From the NCBI GenBank assembly GCA_963800975.1, contig CAWDDB010000009.1:62001-126000 (forward strand): 64,000 nt of DNA, read 5' to 3'. This stretch comes from JALYGY01 sp963800975. Its GTDB lineage: Bacteria > Actinomycetota > Rubrobacteria > Rubrobacterales > Rubrobacteraceae. The position numbers and the translations under genes were made by a program. The notes beneath the pieces are model-generated. The model saw only the letters and a program-made list of their open reading frames with translations. It did no database searches and had not been told where the DNA came from. Of this stretch, positions 25,826 to 35,110 are shown one piece after another; positions within the stretch are counted from its first letter, which is position 1; every line of letters begins with the position of its first letter.

Positions 25826-27450
25826 ATGGTCAAGCGGGTCGTGGTCACCGTCTTAGTTCTCGCGGGGCTCATGTTGCCGATGGCCGCGGGCGCATCGCCC
25901 TCCGCCGAATCCGTTGGTCTTCCGATGGCGGAAGCCGTCCAGGGTCTTGATGGTGGTGATCGACGCGTTTCGCCCCGGTTACATCGAGCGCTTCGACATG
26001 AAGAACGTCAAGGCCCTGATGGACCGGGACAGCTCCCAACGGCATCGTCGGCCACATGGCGGCCGAGACCGTCATCTCTCACAACGTCATGACCAGCGGG
26101 CTGTTCCGGCCATGGGCTGGTCCAACGAGGTCTACCGGGACGTGGACGACACGCTCGGCCAGGGAGCCGGGACTACTACGTCACCAGCAGCCTGTCGTGC
26201 ACCAGTTCAGGCCCTGACCAGGCGGCGGTTACCCAGCTCGGCGACTACCTTGATCGCGCGCACCCGGGGGCAAGTTCGTCGCCATCGGCCAGAAGCCGAC
26301 CGCCACTTGCCCCGCGGCGCAGCCGACGGACCCCGACGACAGCATCGTCACCTTGGGAGCCGCTCCTTGATTGCGACGGTGACGGCGTAGCCAACTGGCG
26401 CGGGCCGACCGGGGAGACGTCCGCCAACCGCGGGAGCGCTACACGGGCCGACAGGCATGGGAAGGACGACGCCACCGGCGTGGATGTACCGCTCGACGGC
26501 AACCGCTTCGTCCGGGGACGACCGGCGCACCTCGGGGGCGACGTTGGGCCGCGGACGCGACCGTCGACGTGATCCGCAACGAGCCCGACTGGCGCGGCAT
26601 GCTCGTGAGCATGGGGGACGTGGACAAGGCGGGGCACATGTGGGGTCCCGAGGATGCCGGTTCGACACGGGCAGCACCGACGAACAGGCGCACCTGGAGT
26701 TTGCGGTGAAGACCGCGGACGAGCAGGTGGGTAAGATCGTCGCCGCCCTTGAAGCGCAGGAGTTGGACGACGAGACCCTGGTCGTGCTCACGACCGATCA
26801 CGCGGTGCAGCAGGCCGTCCGTTTCCACGGCGTGAACGAGCTGGACCGATCCAACTACAACTGGTACTACGGCAAGGATTCCGACGAGGAGTACCTCGAT
26901 CCGAGCCCCGCGATCAGCCGATGATCGACACGGCAACATCGACTTTATGTACCAAGACGGGCACGTCGCGGCGTGGCTGAACGACCGGTCCAACAGGAAC
27001 TCAAGCAGGCGGCACGGGTCATGAGAACGCTGCCGGACGTGGTAGCCACCTACTACCGGCAAGGACGCGCTACAACCTTACCTGGACCGGCTCGATGACC
27101 CGCTCCGAACGGGCGTGGTGGGCGCGGCATAAAGGCATCGTCCAGACGATGGCGGCGCCCTACGGTCCAGAGTGGTGAGGGCACATGCCCTTATAACGGA
27201 CATCTTAGGGTGGGGTGATCCCGGAGGGAAAAAAGGGATCCAACGCATCCCGATCGTCCTCGCCGGGCCCGGCGTCGAGCCCGGCGCCAGGCCGAGAAAG
27301 GAAGCCAGGCTGGTCGATCTCTTACCCACGATCCTCGACCTGATAGACGTGCCGCAGGATCCGCACATCATCTCGACGGAACCGCACTGCCGGTACGCCA
27401 GCGTGAAGGGGCAGAGGGAGGTTGAGCGGCGTCCGCTAACAGCACTGTAG
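25826..27450 (+). pseudogene. Secreted type I phosphodiesterase/nucleotide pyrophosphatase (alkaline phosphatase superfamily), multiply frameshifted
   Basis: The ATG at 25826 follows GGAGGG and starts a good signal peptide (MVKRVVVTVLVLAGLMLPMA). Homology then jumps between all three frames: VLMVVIDAFRPGYIERFDM (the metal-binding Asp region) near 25950, then NEPDWRGMLVSMGDVDKAGHMWG near 26580, LDDETLVVLTTDHAVQQA (metal ligands D-H) near 26765, and IPIVLAGPGVEPGARPRKEARLVDLLPTILDL to the end near 27450. At least five indels would be needed to rejoin these, so this is a real pseudogene rather than one sequencing slip. It lies behind an intact strong promoter. Confidence 0.85.
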
Positions 27451-27471
27451 TCAGCGGCTACACGCAAAGTC

Positions 27472-30120
27472 ATGAACCCGTCGGGTAGGTCTCCGGTCGG
27501 CTGGAGATCGAGATACCGTCCGCTCGCGTGGTGCGCGTTTGCGGCGTTGATCTTACTGAGCCTCGCGATGCCGGCCGCGGCCCAGGACGGACCCAGGCCC
27601 CCCACGCTCTCCGTCGGCGACCGGCTCGAAGACCGCAGATACGTCGCCACCGGAACGCGTGCCTACGTGGTCGGCACGCAGGAGGGGCGGTTCCCCGCCA
27701 TGGGCTTCCACACGCGCGGTGAGATGGGCGGCATCTGGTCGCCCCCGATCAAGCTGCTCGACGGCCTCTGGTTCGGCATCAACAACAGCTGGATCGGGCC
27801 CTCCACCCGCTTCACAAGCGGCTACGGGCACGTGAGGATGAGACTACCCGGGCCCGAGGGGCTACAGGTGACCCGCACGGACTTCGTGCCGGACGGCAGG
27901 CGCGCCGTCCTCGTCGGCCTCGCCATCACGACGGGCGACGCGCAGAAGACGCTCACCCTCAGGATGGACGCGCACTCCGAGCTGATGGGGGCCTACCCGT
28001 GGGGCGAGACCGGCCCGTCCCAGAGCGAGCACAACCTGCCCGACACGGTCGCGGTCGAGGGCAAGAACCTCGTGTTCCGCGAGCGGGGCAAGCCGCCCGC
28101 CAACAACGCCCTCGGCGCACGACTGGGCGGCCGTCGTGGGGTCGAGCCTCACCCCGGAGGGAGCGAGACGGGACAGGGGTACCGCGGACCCCAGAGCCCC
28201 CCGGTCAGGTGCCCACCGTCGCCAGACGAGGCGCCGGAGAGGTGCGACGACACCACCTACGGCGAGGGCAGGGGCGGCCAGCTCCGCTACCGGATCGAGA
28301 TCCCGGCCAACTCGACCCGGAACGTCTGGTTCGCCGTGGCCGGGGCCGACCTGGACGCAGACACCCCCGCCGGCCCTGCGCCCGACGGGGCGCTAGACGT
28401 CGCGCTCGCCGAGCAGGCGGCCGTCCTGCAGAATCCGGGGGCGCTGCTGCGGGACAAGATCGACGAGCGGCTCGCGCTGCGCGAGAACACGCGGCTCGAC
28501 ATCCCCGGCAACCGCGAGCTGCAGGACAGCATAGACTGGAGCAAGCAAAACCTGGCCGACTCGGTGCAGGTTGCCGAGGACCTCGACGTCAGGGAGACCA
28601 ACGCAGGCGAGAACTACCCGCCACCCGAGGGCACGTTACCCGAGGCCAGGTTCCTCGGGGCCGGGTTCCCGGACTACCAGTGGCTCTTCGGCACGGACGG
28701 CGAGTACACCGCGTTCGCAAGCGTGGGCGTGGGCCAGTTCGAGCCCATAAAGGACCACCTGCGGGCGCTCAAGGAGGTCAGCGAGATAGACAATGGCGAC
28801 TCGGGCAAGGTCGTGCACGAGGTCGTCACCGACGGGACGGTCTTCTTCGGGTCCAACGCGGACGACGGCAACACCGACGAGACGGCCAAGTTCCCCTCGG
28901 CCGTCGCCCTGATCTGGCGCTGGACCGGCGACAACGACTTCCGCGACGAGATGTACGGCTTCTCGAAGGCGAACATGGACTACATCTTCCGCGAGCTGGA
29001 CGAGGACAAAGACGGCTGGCCCGAGGGCCTCGGCAACGTCGAGCGCGAGGGCATGGGCGAGGAGAAGCTGGACAACGCCGTCTACACCATCCGCGGCCTG
29101 CTCGACCTGGCCGACATGGCACAGAGCAAGGGCGAACTCGAGACCGCCAGGGAGGCGCGCCTGCGGGCTCGCGGCATGATCTCCCGTTTCGAGGACGAGT
29201 GGTGGTTCGGGCGCGAGGCCGCGACGCAGTACGCCGACTCGCTCGACCGCTCGCCGCTCGGCGGCGCCAACGACAGGATCTTCCAGCGGCACTGGATCGG
29301 GACCACCCCGATGGACGTCGACCTCGTCGACAGGTTCGGGCGGACCTCGCCCGGCCTGGCGACGCGCGAGCACGGCCTCGCCGCGCTCCAGGAGCGGGAG
29401 CTCGGCTGCTACACGGACGAGTTCGGCATGTACCACACCGGCACCGGCCCGTCCGAGGCAGGCAACCCAGGCCCGAGCTGCGACCGGCACACCTCCGAGG
29501 TGCCGAGCGAGCGCAACATATTCACGCTGAACACCGCGATCATGGCCGTGGGCGAGGGCAACTACGGCAGGCTCGGCGACGATGCGCAGCGCCGCTACAC
29601 CAACGCCAACGCCCGTCTGCAATTCATACCTGACGAGCAGCCAGGCGCCATGCCTGAGATAGCGCCCTCCCCAGACTACGGCCGGTCCATAGACAAGCCG
29701 CTGAACGAGCGGGCGATGGTCCTGCAGGCGTGGGGCGCCTACGGCACCATCTGGCCCGTCCTGCACCAGCACCTTGGCATCCGCCCGGACATGGGGCGCG
29801 AAGAGCTCGAGGTCGTACCCCAGGTGCCGCCAGGCACGCCGAGCCTCTCCGGCGAGAACATCCTCCTCGGCGACGGCTCGGTGGCCGTGGGCGCGGAAGC
29901 CGAAGACGGCACCTATACGACCACCGTGGATCCGGATGTAGAGCTGACGGAGCTGCTCATCGGGCACACGGTGCCAAGGAACGCGGAGGTCTCCTCCGTC
30001 ACCCTGAACGGTGCCCCGGTCGCCGACTTCGAGGTCCGCATCACCAACCGTGGCAAGGAGGTGACGGCCGACGCGGCAACGAGCGGCGAGCAGACGCTCG
30101 TCGTCGAGACCGCGCCGTAA
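27472..30120 (+). CDS. Large secreted six-hairpin glycosidase-like protein
   Basis: An 882-aa exported protein. A signal peptide (PLAWCAFAALILLSLAMPAAAQ) ends near residue 38. Residues ~45-330 are a beta-rich N-terminal domain that includes a low-complexity Gly/Pro insertion with a Cys pair (VRCPPSPDEAPERCDD). Residues ~340-800 form an alpha-rich region in the style of (alpha/alpha)6 barrels, with QWLFGTDGEYTAFASV, FPSAVALIWRWTGDNDF, DEDKDGWPEGLG and LNERAMVLQAWGAYGTIWPV resembling amylo-1,6-glucosidase/GH15-like families. The Asp/Glu residues in FGTDGEY and DGWPEG are possible catalytic acids. The C-terminal ~80 residues form a beta sandwich. The substrate is likely an extracellular polysaccharide. 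It follows the broken phosphodiesterase by 21 bases. Confidence 0.75.
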   Translation: MNPSGRSPVGWRSRYRPLAWCAFAALILLSLAMPAAAQDGPRPPTLSVGDRLEDRRYVATGTRAYVVGTQEGRFPAMGFHTRGEMGGIWSPPIKLLDGLWFGINNSWIGPSTRFTSGYGHVRMRLPGPEGLQVTRTDFVPDGRRAVLVGLAITTGDAQKTLTLRMDAHSELMGAYPWGETGPSQSEHNLPDTVAVEGKNLVFRERGKPPANNALGARLGGRRGVEPHPGGSETGQGYRGPQSPPVRCPPSPDEAPERCDDTTYGEGRGGQLRYRIEIPANSTRNVWFAVAGADLDADTPAGPAPDGALDVALAEQAAVLQNPGALLRDKIDERLALRENTRLDIPGNRELQDSIDWSKQNLADSVQVAEDLDVRETNAGENYPPPEGTLPEARFLGAGFPDYQWLFGTDGEYTAFASVGVGQFEPIKDHLRALKEVSEIDNGDSGKVVHEVVTDGTVFFGSNADDGNTDETAKFPSAVALIWRWTGDNDFRDEMYGFSKANMDYIFRELDEDKDGWPEGLGNVEREGMGEEKLDNAVYTIRGLLDLADMAQSKGELETAREARLRARGMISRFEDEWWFGREAATQYADSLDRSPLGGANDRIFQRHWIGTTPMDVDLVDRFGRTSPGLATREHGLAALQERELGCYTDEFGMYHTGTGPSEAGNPGPSCDRHTSEVPSERNIFTLNTAIMAVGEGNYGRLGDDAQRRYTNANARLQFIPDEQPGAMPEIAPSPDYGRSIDKPLNERAMVLQAWGAYGTIWPVLHQHLGIRPDMGREELEVVPQVPPGTPSLSGENILLGDGSVAVGAEAEDGTYTTTVDPDVELTELLIGHTVPRNAEVSSVTLNGAPVADFEVRITNRGKEVTADAATSGEQTLVVETAP

Positions 30121-30474
30121 AGCCCGGGAGCATACGCCGCGTCGGTTTGCGGGGGACGGCCCCTGGTCTCCCCCGCCGGGCCACCAAATCTACCCTCGGG
30201 GCCAGGGCACAGTCTTCGGGGCCGGGAGGTTAGCGGCGCCTCCTCGGGGTGGCCGGTGGGATCGGCGGAGCCCTTCGACAAGGCCAGCGCTGCCCGCAGA
30301 TCTCCGCGACCCGTCCCCCGAACTTCACTCGCGTCGAGACCTTCGGCAGCCCCAACGTCCACTGGGTCCGCGTCACGGTAAACCCGCGAAACACCAGGGT
30401 GTTCGCATTCGAGCGCGAGATAGTCCAAGAAAACGTGACGCCGTAGGCGCCGGGGACGACAAGGAGGACAGATC
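30121..30474 (+). other. Gap with a possible decayed gene fragment
   Basis: No complete gene. At 30324-30446 the plus strand reads NFTRVETFGSPNVHWVRVTV followed by NPRNTRVFAFEREIVQENVTP, which looks like the C-terminal strand-rich end of a real protein (possibly a phosphoesterase), ending in TAG just before the phosphodiester glycosidase. No start or upstream domain is seen. Low confidence. Confidence 0.3.
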
Positions 30475-32040
30475 ATGAACGCGGGCGAGAGAGGGTTGCG
30501 GCTGCTGGCGGTCCTGCTGGTGTTGCTGGCGAGCCTGGCCCCGGCTGCCGCAGGGCAGGATGGCCCTGTCTCCGGGAATCTACCGCTCGGCGATCCGGGC
30601 CTAGAGGAGACGCAGACCACCCGATCCGTCGCTCCGGGCCTGACCTACACGAGGATCGAACGCGGAGAGCGCTCGGGCGAGGACTTCTACACCGTGGACG
30701 TCGCGTTCGAGGCCAACGGCGCGGCCGCGGAGTCGGTCGCCAGAAACCTGCGGGAAGACGGCTACGAGCCTCGCGTCGAGAAGGTCTCGGACCGGGCGAC
30801 GGACGATCCCAGGCGCGGGCCTCTAGGCTACCTGGTCCGCACCGGCTCCTTCGACGCCCGGGCCAGGGCCGACGCCCTGGCCTCCGAGCTCGTCGCAAAG
30901 GGATACGCCGAGTCGATCACGGTCTACACGGGCGAGGACGGCGGCAGGACCACGGGGCCCTGGGTCGTCCACGTGCTTGAGGTGAGCCCCGACCGCTTCG
31001 CCGGGGAGGCTTCGCCCGAGCTTGCGACCGGGAGGATCCCCGGCAGGGAGCTATTGACCTCTATCTCCGACCGCACGGACGCGCTGGCCGCGATAAACGG
31101 CGGGTACTTCGTGATCGAGGAGGCCGACGGGACGCCGGGCGACCTCGCGGGCATCTCTGTCCTGGAGGGCGAGATCTCGAGCGAGGCAGTCGACGGCCGC
31201 ACCAGCCTCCTGCTGCCCGAGGGCGACGTCGCGGGCGCCGACGTGGCGTCCCTCTCGGACTCGTACGCGGCAAGGTCTTCCGACGGGGCTAGCCGCGAGG
31301 TCGACGGCCTCAACCGCGAGCCAGGCCTAGTCCGCAGCTGCGGCGGCGACGGCGGGGACCGGCCGACCGAGCGTCCCAAGCACGACTTCACCTGCACGGA
31401 CGGGAGCGAGCTGATCCTCTTCGAACCCATCTTCGGCTCCACGACCGAGGGGGGCGCGGGCGTCGAGGCCGTGCTCGACCCCTCGGGCGAGGTTGTCGAG
31501 CTGCGCCAGCGCCGCGGCAACCCCATCCCGCGGGACGGCTCCGTCCTCTCCGGCACCGGCAAGGCGGCCGGCTGGCTGCGCGCCCACGCGAGGCCGGGGG
31601 ATACGATGCTCGTGAGGAAACGGGTCTCCTCCAGGGAAGGCGCGCCGCTCATCGGGGAGACAAGCGTCGTGAACGGCGGACCGCGCCTCGTGCGGGACGG
31701 CGAGCCCGAGATAACCGCCAACGCCGAGGGCTTCGTCTGGCTCGAGGATCCCGAGTTCTACTACCGCTTCGGCGAGCGGCGCAACCCGCGCACCCTAGCG
31801 GGCTTCACGCGCGGAGGAACGCTGCTCCTCGTGGCGGTGGACGGGAGACGTCCCGGCTACAGCGTCGGCGCCAGCTTCGAGGAGAGCGCCAGGATAATGG
31901 AGGCGCTCGGGGCGGACGAGGCCGTGAACCTGGACGGCGGCGGCTCCACCGGCATGACGGTCGGAGGGCGGCTCGTCACCCGGCCCTCGGACACCACGGG
32001 CGAGAGGCCCGTCGGCGACGCGATCTTGCTGTTGCCATAA
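30475..32040 (+). CDS. Secreted SPOR-domain phosphodiester glycosidase (NAGPA family)
   Basis: A 521-aa exported protein. A signal peptide (LRLLAVLLVLLASLAPAAAG) is followed by a SPOR-like domain (residues ~60-155: YTVDVAFEANGAAAESVARNL, then LGYLVRTGSFDARARADALASELVAKGY), which binds denuded peptidoglycan glycan in other bacteria. The C-terminal ~350 residues are the phosphodiester glycosidase fold related to human NAGPA: DALAAINGGYFV, SVVNGGPRLV, and the signature EAVNLDGGGSTGM near residue 485. The family cleaves sugar-phosphodiester bonds, as in teichoic acids or other polymers. It probably shares a transcript with the glycosidase at 27472. A clear AAGGAGG lies before the ATG. Confidence 0.9.
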   Translation: MNAGERGLRLLAVLLVLLASLAPAAAGQDGPVSGNLPLGDPGLEETQTTRSVAPGLTYTRIERGERSGEDFYTVDVAFEANGAAAESVARNLREDGYEPRVEKVSDRATDDPRRGPLGYLVRTGSFDARARADALASELVAKGYAESITVYTGEDGGRTTGPWVVHVLEVSPDRFAGEASPELATGRIPGRELLTSISDRTDALAAINGGYFVIEEADGTPGDLAGISVLEGEISSEAVDGRTSLLLPEGDVAGADVASLSDSYAARSSDGASREVDGLNREPGLVRSCGGDGGDRPTERPKHDFTCTDGSELILFEPIFGSTTEGGAGVEAVLDPSGEVVELRQRRGNPIPRDGSVLSGTGKAAGWLRAHARPGDTMLVRKRVSSREGAPLIGETSVVNGGPRLVRDGEPEITANAEGFVWLEDPEFYYRFGERRNPRTLAGFTRGGTLLLVAVDGRRPGYSVGASFEESARIMEALGADEAVNLDGGGSTGMTVGGRLVTRPSDTTGERPVGDAILLLP

Positions 32041-32057
32041 CCCAAACCACTTGGCCG

Positions 32058-32083
32058 TAGGAGCGTTTCGCGAAACGCCCCTA
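32058..32083. terminator. Hairpin between convergent genes
   Basis: TAGG and CCTA flank a stem of GCGTTTCG and CGAAACGC with almost no loop. It is placed between the phosphodiester glycosidase stop (32040) and the convergent cupin gene stop (32116), so it may work both ways. Confidence 0.6.
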
Positions 32084-32115
32084 CCCGAACGGTCTCCGCA
32101 CGGAACCCGAAGCGT

Positions 32116-32670
32116 TTACAGGTACTTCTCGAAGGATTTGTCCACGCCCTTCCACCTGGCGATCGCGGCCAGGGTGCCAAACACAGCCCTCTGCACGAAG
32201 GTGGGCGCGCCGACCAGGTAACCCTCGCCCATTTGGAACAGGAGGGCGAGCTGCAGGATTTTCCTCGGGACCGACTTATCGTTGGTCTTGCCGTCCCTGG
32301 CCAGCCCGTAGGCGACCCTGAGCGAGTCCTCCATGCGCCTAGCCGGCCTTATTTCGACGTTGAAGACGGTGGGCTCGCCCGAGGTGTTGTAGAAGCGGTG
32401 GGGGACCTTCTTGTGCACGAAGGCCTTCTCGCCCGTTTCGAGCACCAGGCTCTTGCCATCCACGTCGACGTTCAGCCGGCCCTCCAGGACCTCGAACTCC
32501 TCGGTGAAGGCCAGGTGGTAGTGCATGGCGTTCCCACCGCCGGGGGCCAGCTCTACCTCGGCCAGCAAGTACTCGCCGCCGGTCTCCTCCGTGCTCTTCA
32601 GGAACGTGACCCGGTCCCCGATCACGGGGTTCACGATGGTCTTATTTCTGGTCCGCTCTGTGGTTTTCAT
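32116..32670 (-). CDS. Cupin domain protein
   Basis: A 184-aa protein with a single cupin barrel in residues ~20-110. Motif 1 appears as AMHYHLAFTEEFEVLEGRLNV, with HxH and Glu as metal ligands, and motif 2 as KKVPHRFYNTSGEPTVF with the final His. A C-terminal helical extension (ILQLALLFQMGEGYLVGAP) is more hydrophobic and may touch the membrane or form a dimer. Function unknown; relatives include quercetinase-like and sugar-isomerase-like proteins. Its ATG overlaps the stop of an upstream small gene (32667-32670). Confidence 0.82.
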   Translation of the reverse strand: MKTTERTRNKTIVNPVIGDRVTFLKSTEETGGEYLLAEVELAPGGGNAMHYHLAFTEEFEVLEGRLNVDVDGKSLVLETGEKAFVHKKVPHRFYNTSGEPTVFNVEIRPARRMEDSLRVAYGLARDGKTNDKSVPRKILQLALLFQMGEGYLVGAPTFVQRAVFGTLAAIARWKGVDKSFEKYL

Positions 32671-32852
32671 GCTATCTCCTTGGTGTCGGGTCGCTCTTGA
32701 CGAGCGACGTTAACCCGCCGGGTGGCGGATTGCCCCGGGGGCGTTACGGCGCCGCAGGCGCGGCTCGCCTCGACGCACCGCAGCCAGTTGCGCGCCCGGT
32801 CCGCCAGCCGGGCCTTTTCGGCCACCTGCATCGCTATCAGGTACTCGTTCAT
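32667..32852 (-). CDS. Small hypothetical protein coupled to the cupin gene
   Basis: About 61 aa from ATG 32852 (the frame is open to 32939). The core EYLIAMQVAEKARLADRARNWLRCVEASRACG is predicted helical, and the tail is basic. Its TGA overlaps the ATG of the cupin gene as ATGA, the main evidence that it is translated. There is no recognised family, and the start is uncertain since GGAGG lies 13 bases upstream. Confidence 0.4.
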   Translation of the reverse strand: MNEYLIAMQVAEKARLADRARNWLRCVEASRACGAVTPPGQSATRRVNVARQERPDTKEIA

Positions 32853-33087
32853 GACACGCGGATCGACCTCCAGACGTCTTTCGGATTCGTACGGTGCCGT
32901 GGCGCTCGATAGTATGGTCTTCGGCGCGAGGGGGCGCATCGGGCTAACGCTCGAACCGGGCCTAGGACTTTAGTCCCAGTTAGACCTCACCCCTTCTGCG
33001 TATCCCCGCGGTTGGATCCCGCCCAACGCGGCGCCGCGCGACCCTGTAAGCTGGTGGCCGAAAACCTTTGATCCGGAGGTTCCGCAC

Positions 33088-34443
33088 ATGGACACCACGA
33101 AGTTCGTGCTCGACGAGAGGTCGCTGCCGGAGAGCTGGTACAACCTCGTCCCCGACCTGCCGTTCGGGCTCGAGCCGCCGCTGCACCCGGGGACGCGGGA
33201 GCCAGTCGGGCCCGAAGCTTTCGCGCCGCTCTTTCCCGAGGAGATCATCAGGCAAGAGGTCACGGCTGAGGCCCGCGTCCCGATCCCGGACGAGGTGCGC
33301 GAGATCTACAGCCTCTGGCGCCCGACGCCCCTGTTCCGCGCCAGGCGCCTCGAGAAGTTCCTCGACACCCCGGCCCACATCTACTACAAGTACGAGGGCG
33401 TCTCGCCCGCCGGCAGCCACAAGCCCAACACCGCCGTCCCGCAGGCGTACTACAACCGCGAGGAGGGCGTCAGGCGCCTCACGACAGAGACCGGGGCAGG
33501 CCAGTGGGGCTCCGCTCTCGCGTTCGCGTGCGGGACCATGGGCCTCGAGTGCACCGTCTACATGGTGCGCGTCAGCTACGACCAGAAGCCCTACAGACGC
33601 TTGATGATGCAGACCTACGGCGCGGAGGTCTACGCCAGCCCGACGGACCTCACCCAGGCCGGCCGCAACATCCTGGAGGCGGACCCCGACTCGCCCGGCT
33701 CGCTCGGCATCGCCATCTCGGAGGCCGTCGAGGACGCCGCCGGAAACGACGACGCGAAGTACTCGCTGGGCAGCGTGCTCAACCACGTCATGTTGCACCA
33801 GACCGTGATCGGGCAGGAGGCGCTGCGGCAGATGGAGCTCGCCGGCGAGTACCCCGACGTGGTCGTCGGCTGCGCCGGCGGCGGGTCGAACTTCGCCGGG
33901 ATCGCGTTCCCCTTTATCGGGGAGAACCTGAAGCACGGCAGGGACACGCGCGTCCTCGCCGTCGAGCCGGCCTCCTGCCCCACCCTCACGAAGGGCCGCT
34001 ACACCTACGATTTCGGCGACACCGCGGGCACGACGCCGCTCATGAAGATGTACACCCTCGGGCACTCCTTCGTGCCTGCGGGCATCCACGCCGGGGGACT
34101 CAGGTACCACGGCGAATCGCCCATAGTCTCGGCGCTCGTGCACGAGGGCCTCGTCGAGGCGCGGGCCTACGCCCAGAACGCGACCTTCGAAGCCGGGGTC
34201 GCCTTCGCCCGCGCGGAGGGGATCATCCCGGCCCCCGAGGTCGCGCACGCGATCAAGGCGACGATGGACCTCGCGCTCGAGGCCAGGGAGGCGGGAGAAG
34301 AGGAGGTTATCCTCTTCAACCTGTGCGGCCACGGCCACTTCGACCTGGCCGCCTACGAGCAGTACCTCGCGGGCAACCTCGTCGACCTCGAGCACCCGGA
34401 AGCGGAGATCGAGATGGCCGTCGCCGAGATACCGGCCGGATAG
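33088..34443 (+). CDS. TrpB-like (TrpB2) PLP-dependent enzyme
   Basis: A 451-aa member of the TrpB2 group of tryptophan synthase beta-like enzymes. The cofactor lysine is in EGVSPAGSHKPNTAVPQAYYN (residue ~113) and the phosphate-binding loop is VVGCAGGGSNFAGIAF. The N-terminal extension SWYNLVPDLPFGLEPPLHPGT is diagnostic of TrpB2, which lacks the TrpA-contact region and often works without TrpA. It condenses indole with serine (or phosphoserine in archaeal relatives). No other trp gene is near. A GGAGGT site precedes ATG 33088. Confidence 0.93.
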   Translation: MDTTKFVLDERSLPESWYNLVPDLPFGLEPPLHPGTREPVGPEAFAPLFPEEIIRQEVTAEARVPIPDEVREIYSLWRPTPLFRARRLEKFLDTPAHIYYKYEGVSPAGSHKPNTAVPQAYYNREEGVRRLTTETGAGQWGSALAFACGTMGLECTVYMVRVSYDQKPYRRLMMQTYGAEVYASPTDLTQAGRNILEADPDSPGSLGIAISEAVEDAAGNDDAKYSLGSVLNHVMLHQTVIGQEALRQMELAGEYPDVVVGCAGGGSNFAGIAFPFIGENLKHGRDTRVLAVEPASCPTLTKGRYTYDFGDTAGTTPLMKMYTLGHSFVPAGIHAGGLRYHGESPIVSALVHEGLVEARAYAQNATFEAGVAFARAEGIIPAPEVAHAIKATMDLALEAREAGEEEVILFNLCGHGHFDLAAYEQYLAGNLVDLEHPEAEIEMAVAEIPAG

Positions 34444-34493
34444 CAGGCGCAACCATCCTCAACCAACTGCCTCTGGCCTAGCCCCGATACGCG

Positions 34494-34518
34494 GCCTGGG
34501 CTAGAATTCCGCCCAGGC
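34494..34518. terminator. Hairpin after trpB2-like gene
   Basis: GCCTGGGC (34494-34501) pairs with GCCCAGGC (34511-34518) around TAGAATTCC. The loop also carries a TAGAAT hexamer that could serve as a -10 box for the following mini-RTX gene, so the assignment is not exclusive. Confidence 0.5.
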
Positions 34519-34567
34519 ATCAGCCTTGGGAGAGGTCCGGCGGTCAAATCGGGATGGTGAGGTAGGC

Positions 34568-35083
34568 ATGAGACGGACGATCGTTGCGGTCACGGGAGCC
34601 ATTGCGGCGCTCCTCATGATGGCCGGGGTGGCGCTGGCGTTAGACATAGCCTGCGTCAGCGGCGGCAACTGCGTCGGCACCGACAACGCGGACACGATGC
34701 AGGGTACAAGGGGCTTCGACCGGATGTACGGCCGCGCGGGTAACGATGAGATGTACGGCGACTACGCCGAAGACCTGATGTTCGGCGAGAGCCAGGCCGA
34801 CACCATGTACGGCGAGTACGGCCCCGACACGGTGCGCGGCGGCGAGGGCAACGACACGATCTACGGCGGCCCGGCCGCCGACAGCCTCTTCGGCAACGCC
34901 GGCATCGACACGGTAGACGGCGACGTGGGAGCCGATTTCGTCAACGTCGTGGACGGTCAGCACGACTCCGTCAGCTGCGGCCTCGGCAACGACAGGGCCA
35001 TCATCGACGAAGTCGACCAGGGCGAGGCCAGCTTCGAAGACTTCGTTCGGCTCAGCAGCTGCGAAGACCTCAGGATCCGCTAG
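34568..35083 (+). CDS. Mini-RTX calcium-binding secreted protein (copy 1)
   Basis: A 171-aa exported protein. A signal peptide (MRRTIVAVTGAIAALLMMAG) ends near ALA. Residues ~40-130 are nonapeptide-like repeats ending in the pattern G-x-D-x-h-x-G: GFDRMYGRAGND, DTVRGGEGNDTIYGG, DSLFGNAGIDTVDGD, which fold into a calcium beta-roll. Paired cysteines at IACVSGGNC and SCGLGND...SSCED bracket the roll. No enzymatic domain is present, so it is probably a structural or calcium-sequestering envelope protein. A paralogue with the same plan is at 48655-49272. The ATG at 34568 follows GTGAGGTAGGC. Confidence 0.88.
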   Translation: MRRTIVAVTGAIAALLMMAGVALALDIACVSGGNCVGTDNADTMQGTRGFDRMYGRAGNDEMYGDYAEDLMFGESQADTMYGEYGPDTVRGGEGNDTIYGGPAADSLFGNAGIDTVDGDVGADFVNVVDGQHDSVSCGLGNDRAIIDEVDQGEASFEDFVRLSSCEDLRIR

Positions 35084-35110
35084 GGCTTTTCCGAGAAGTA
35101 AGCCATCTGC

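Noticed and set aside
32980..34452. 490-aa open frame on the minus strand
   Set aside because: Antisense shadow of the TrpB2-like gene; high-GC codon use on the plus strand keeps this frame open.
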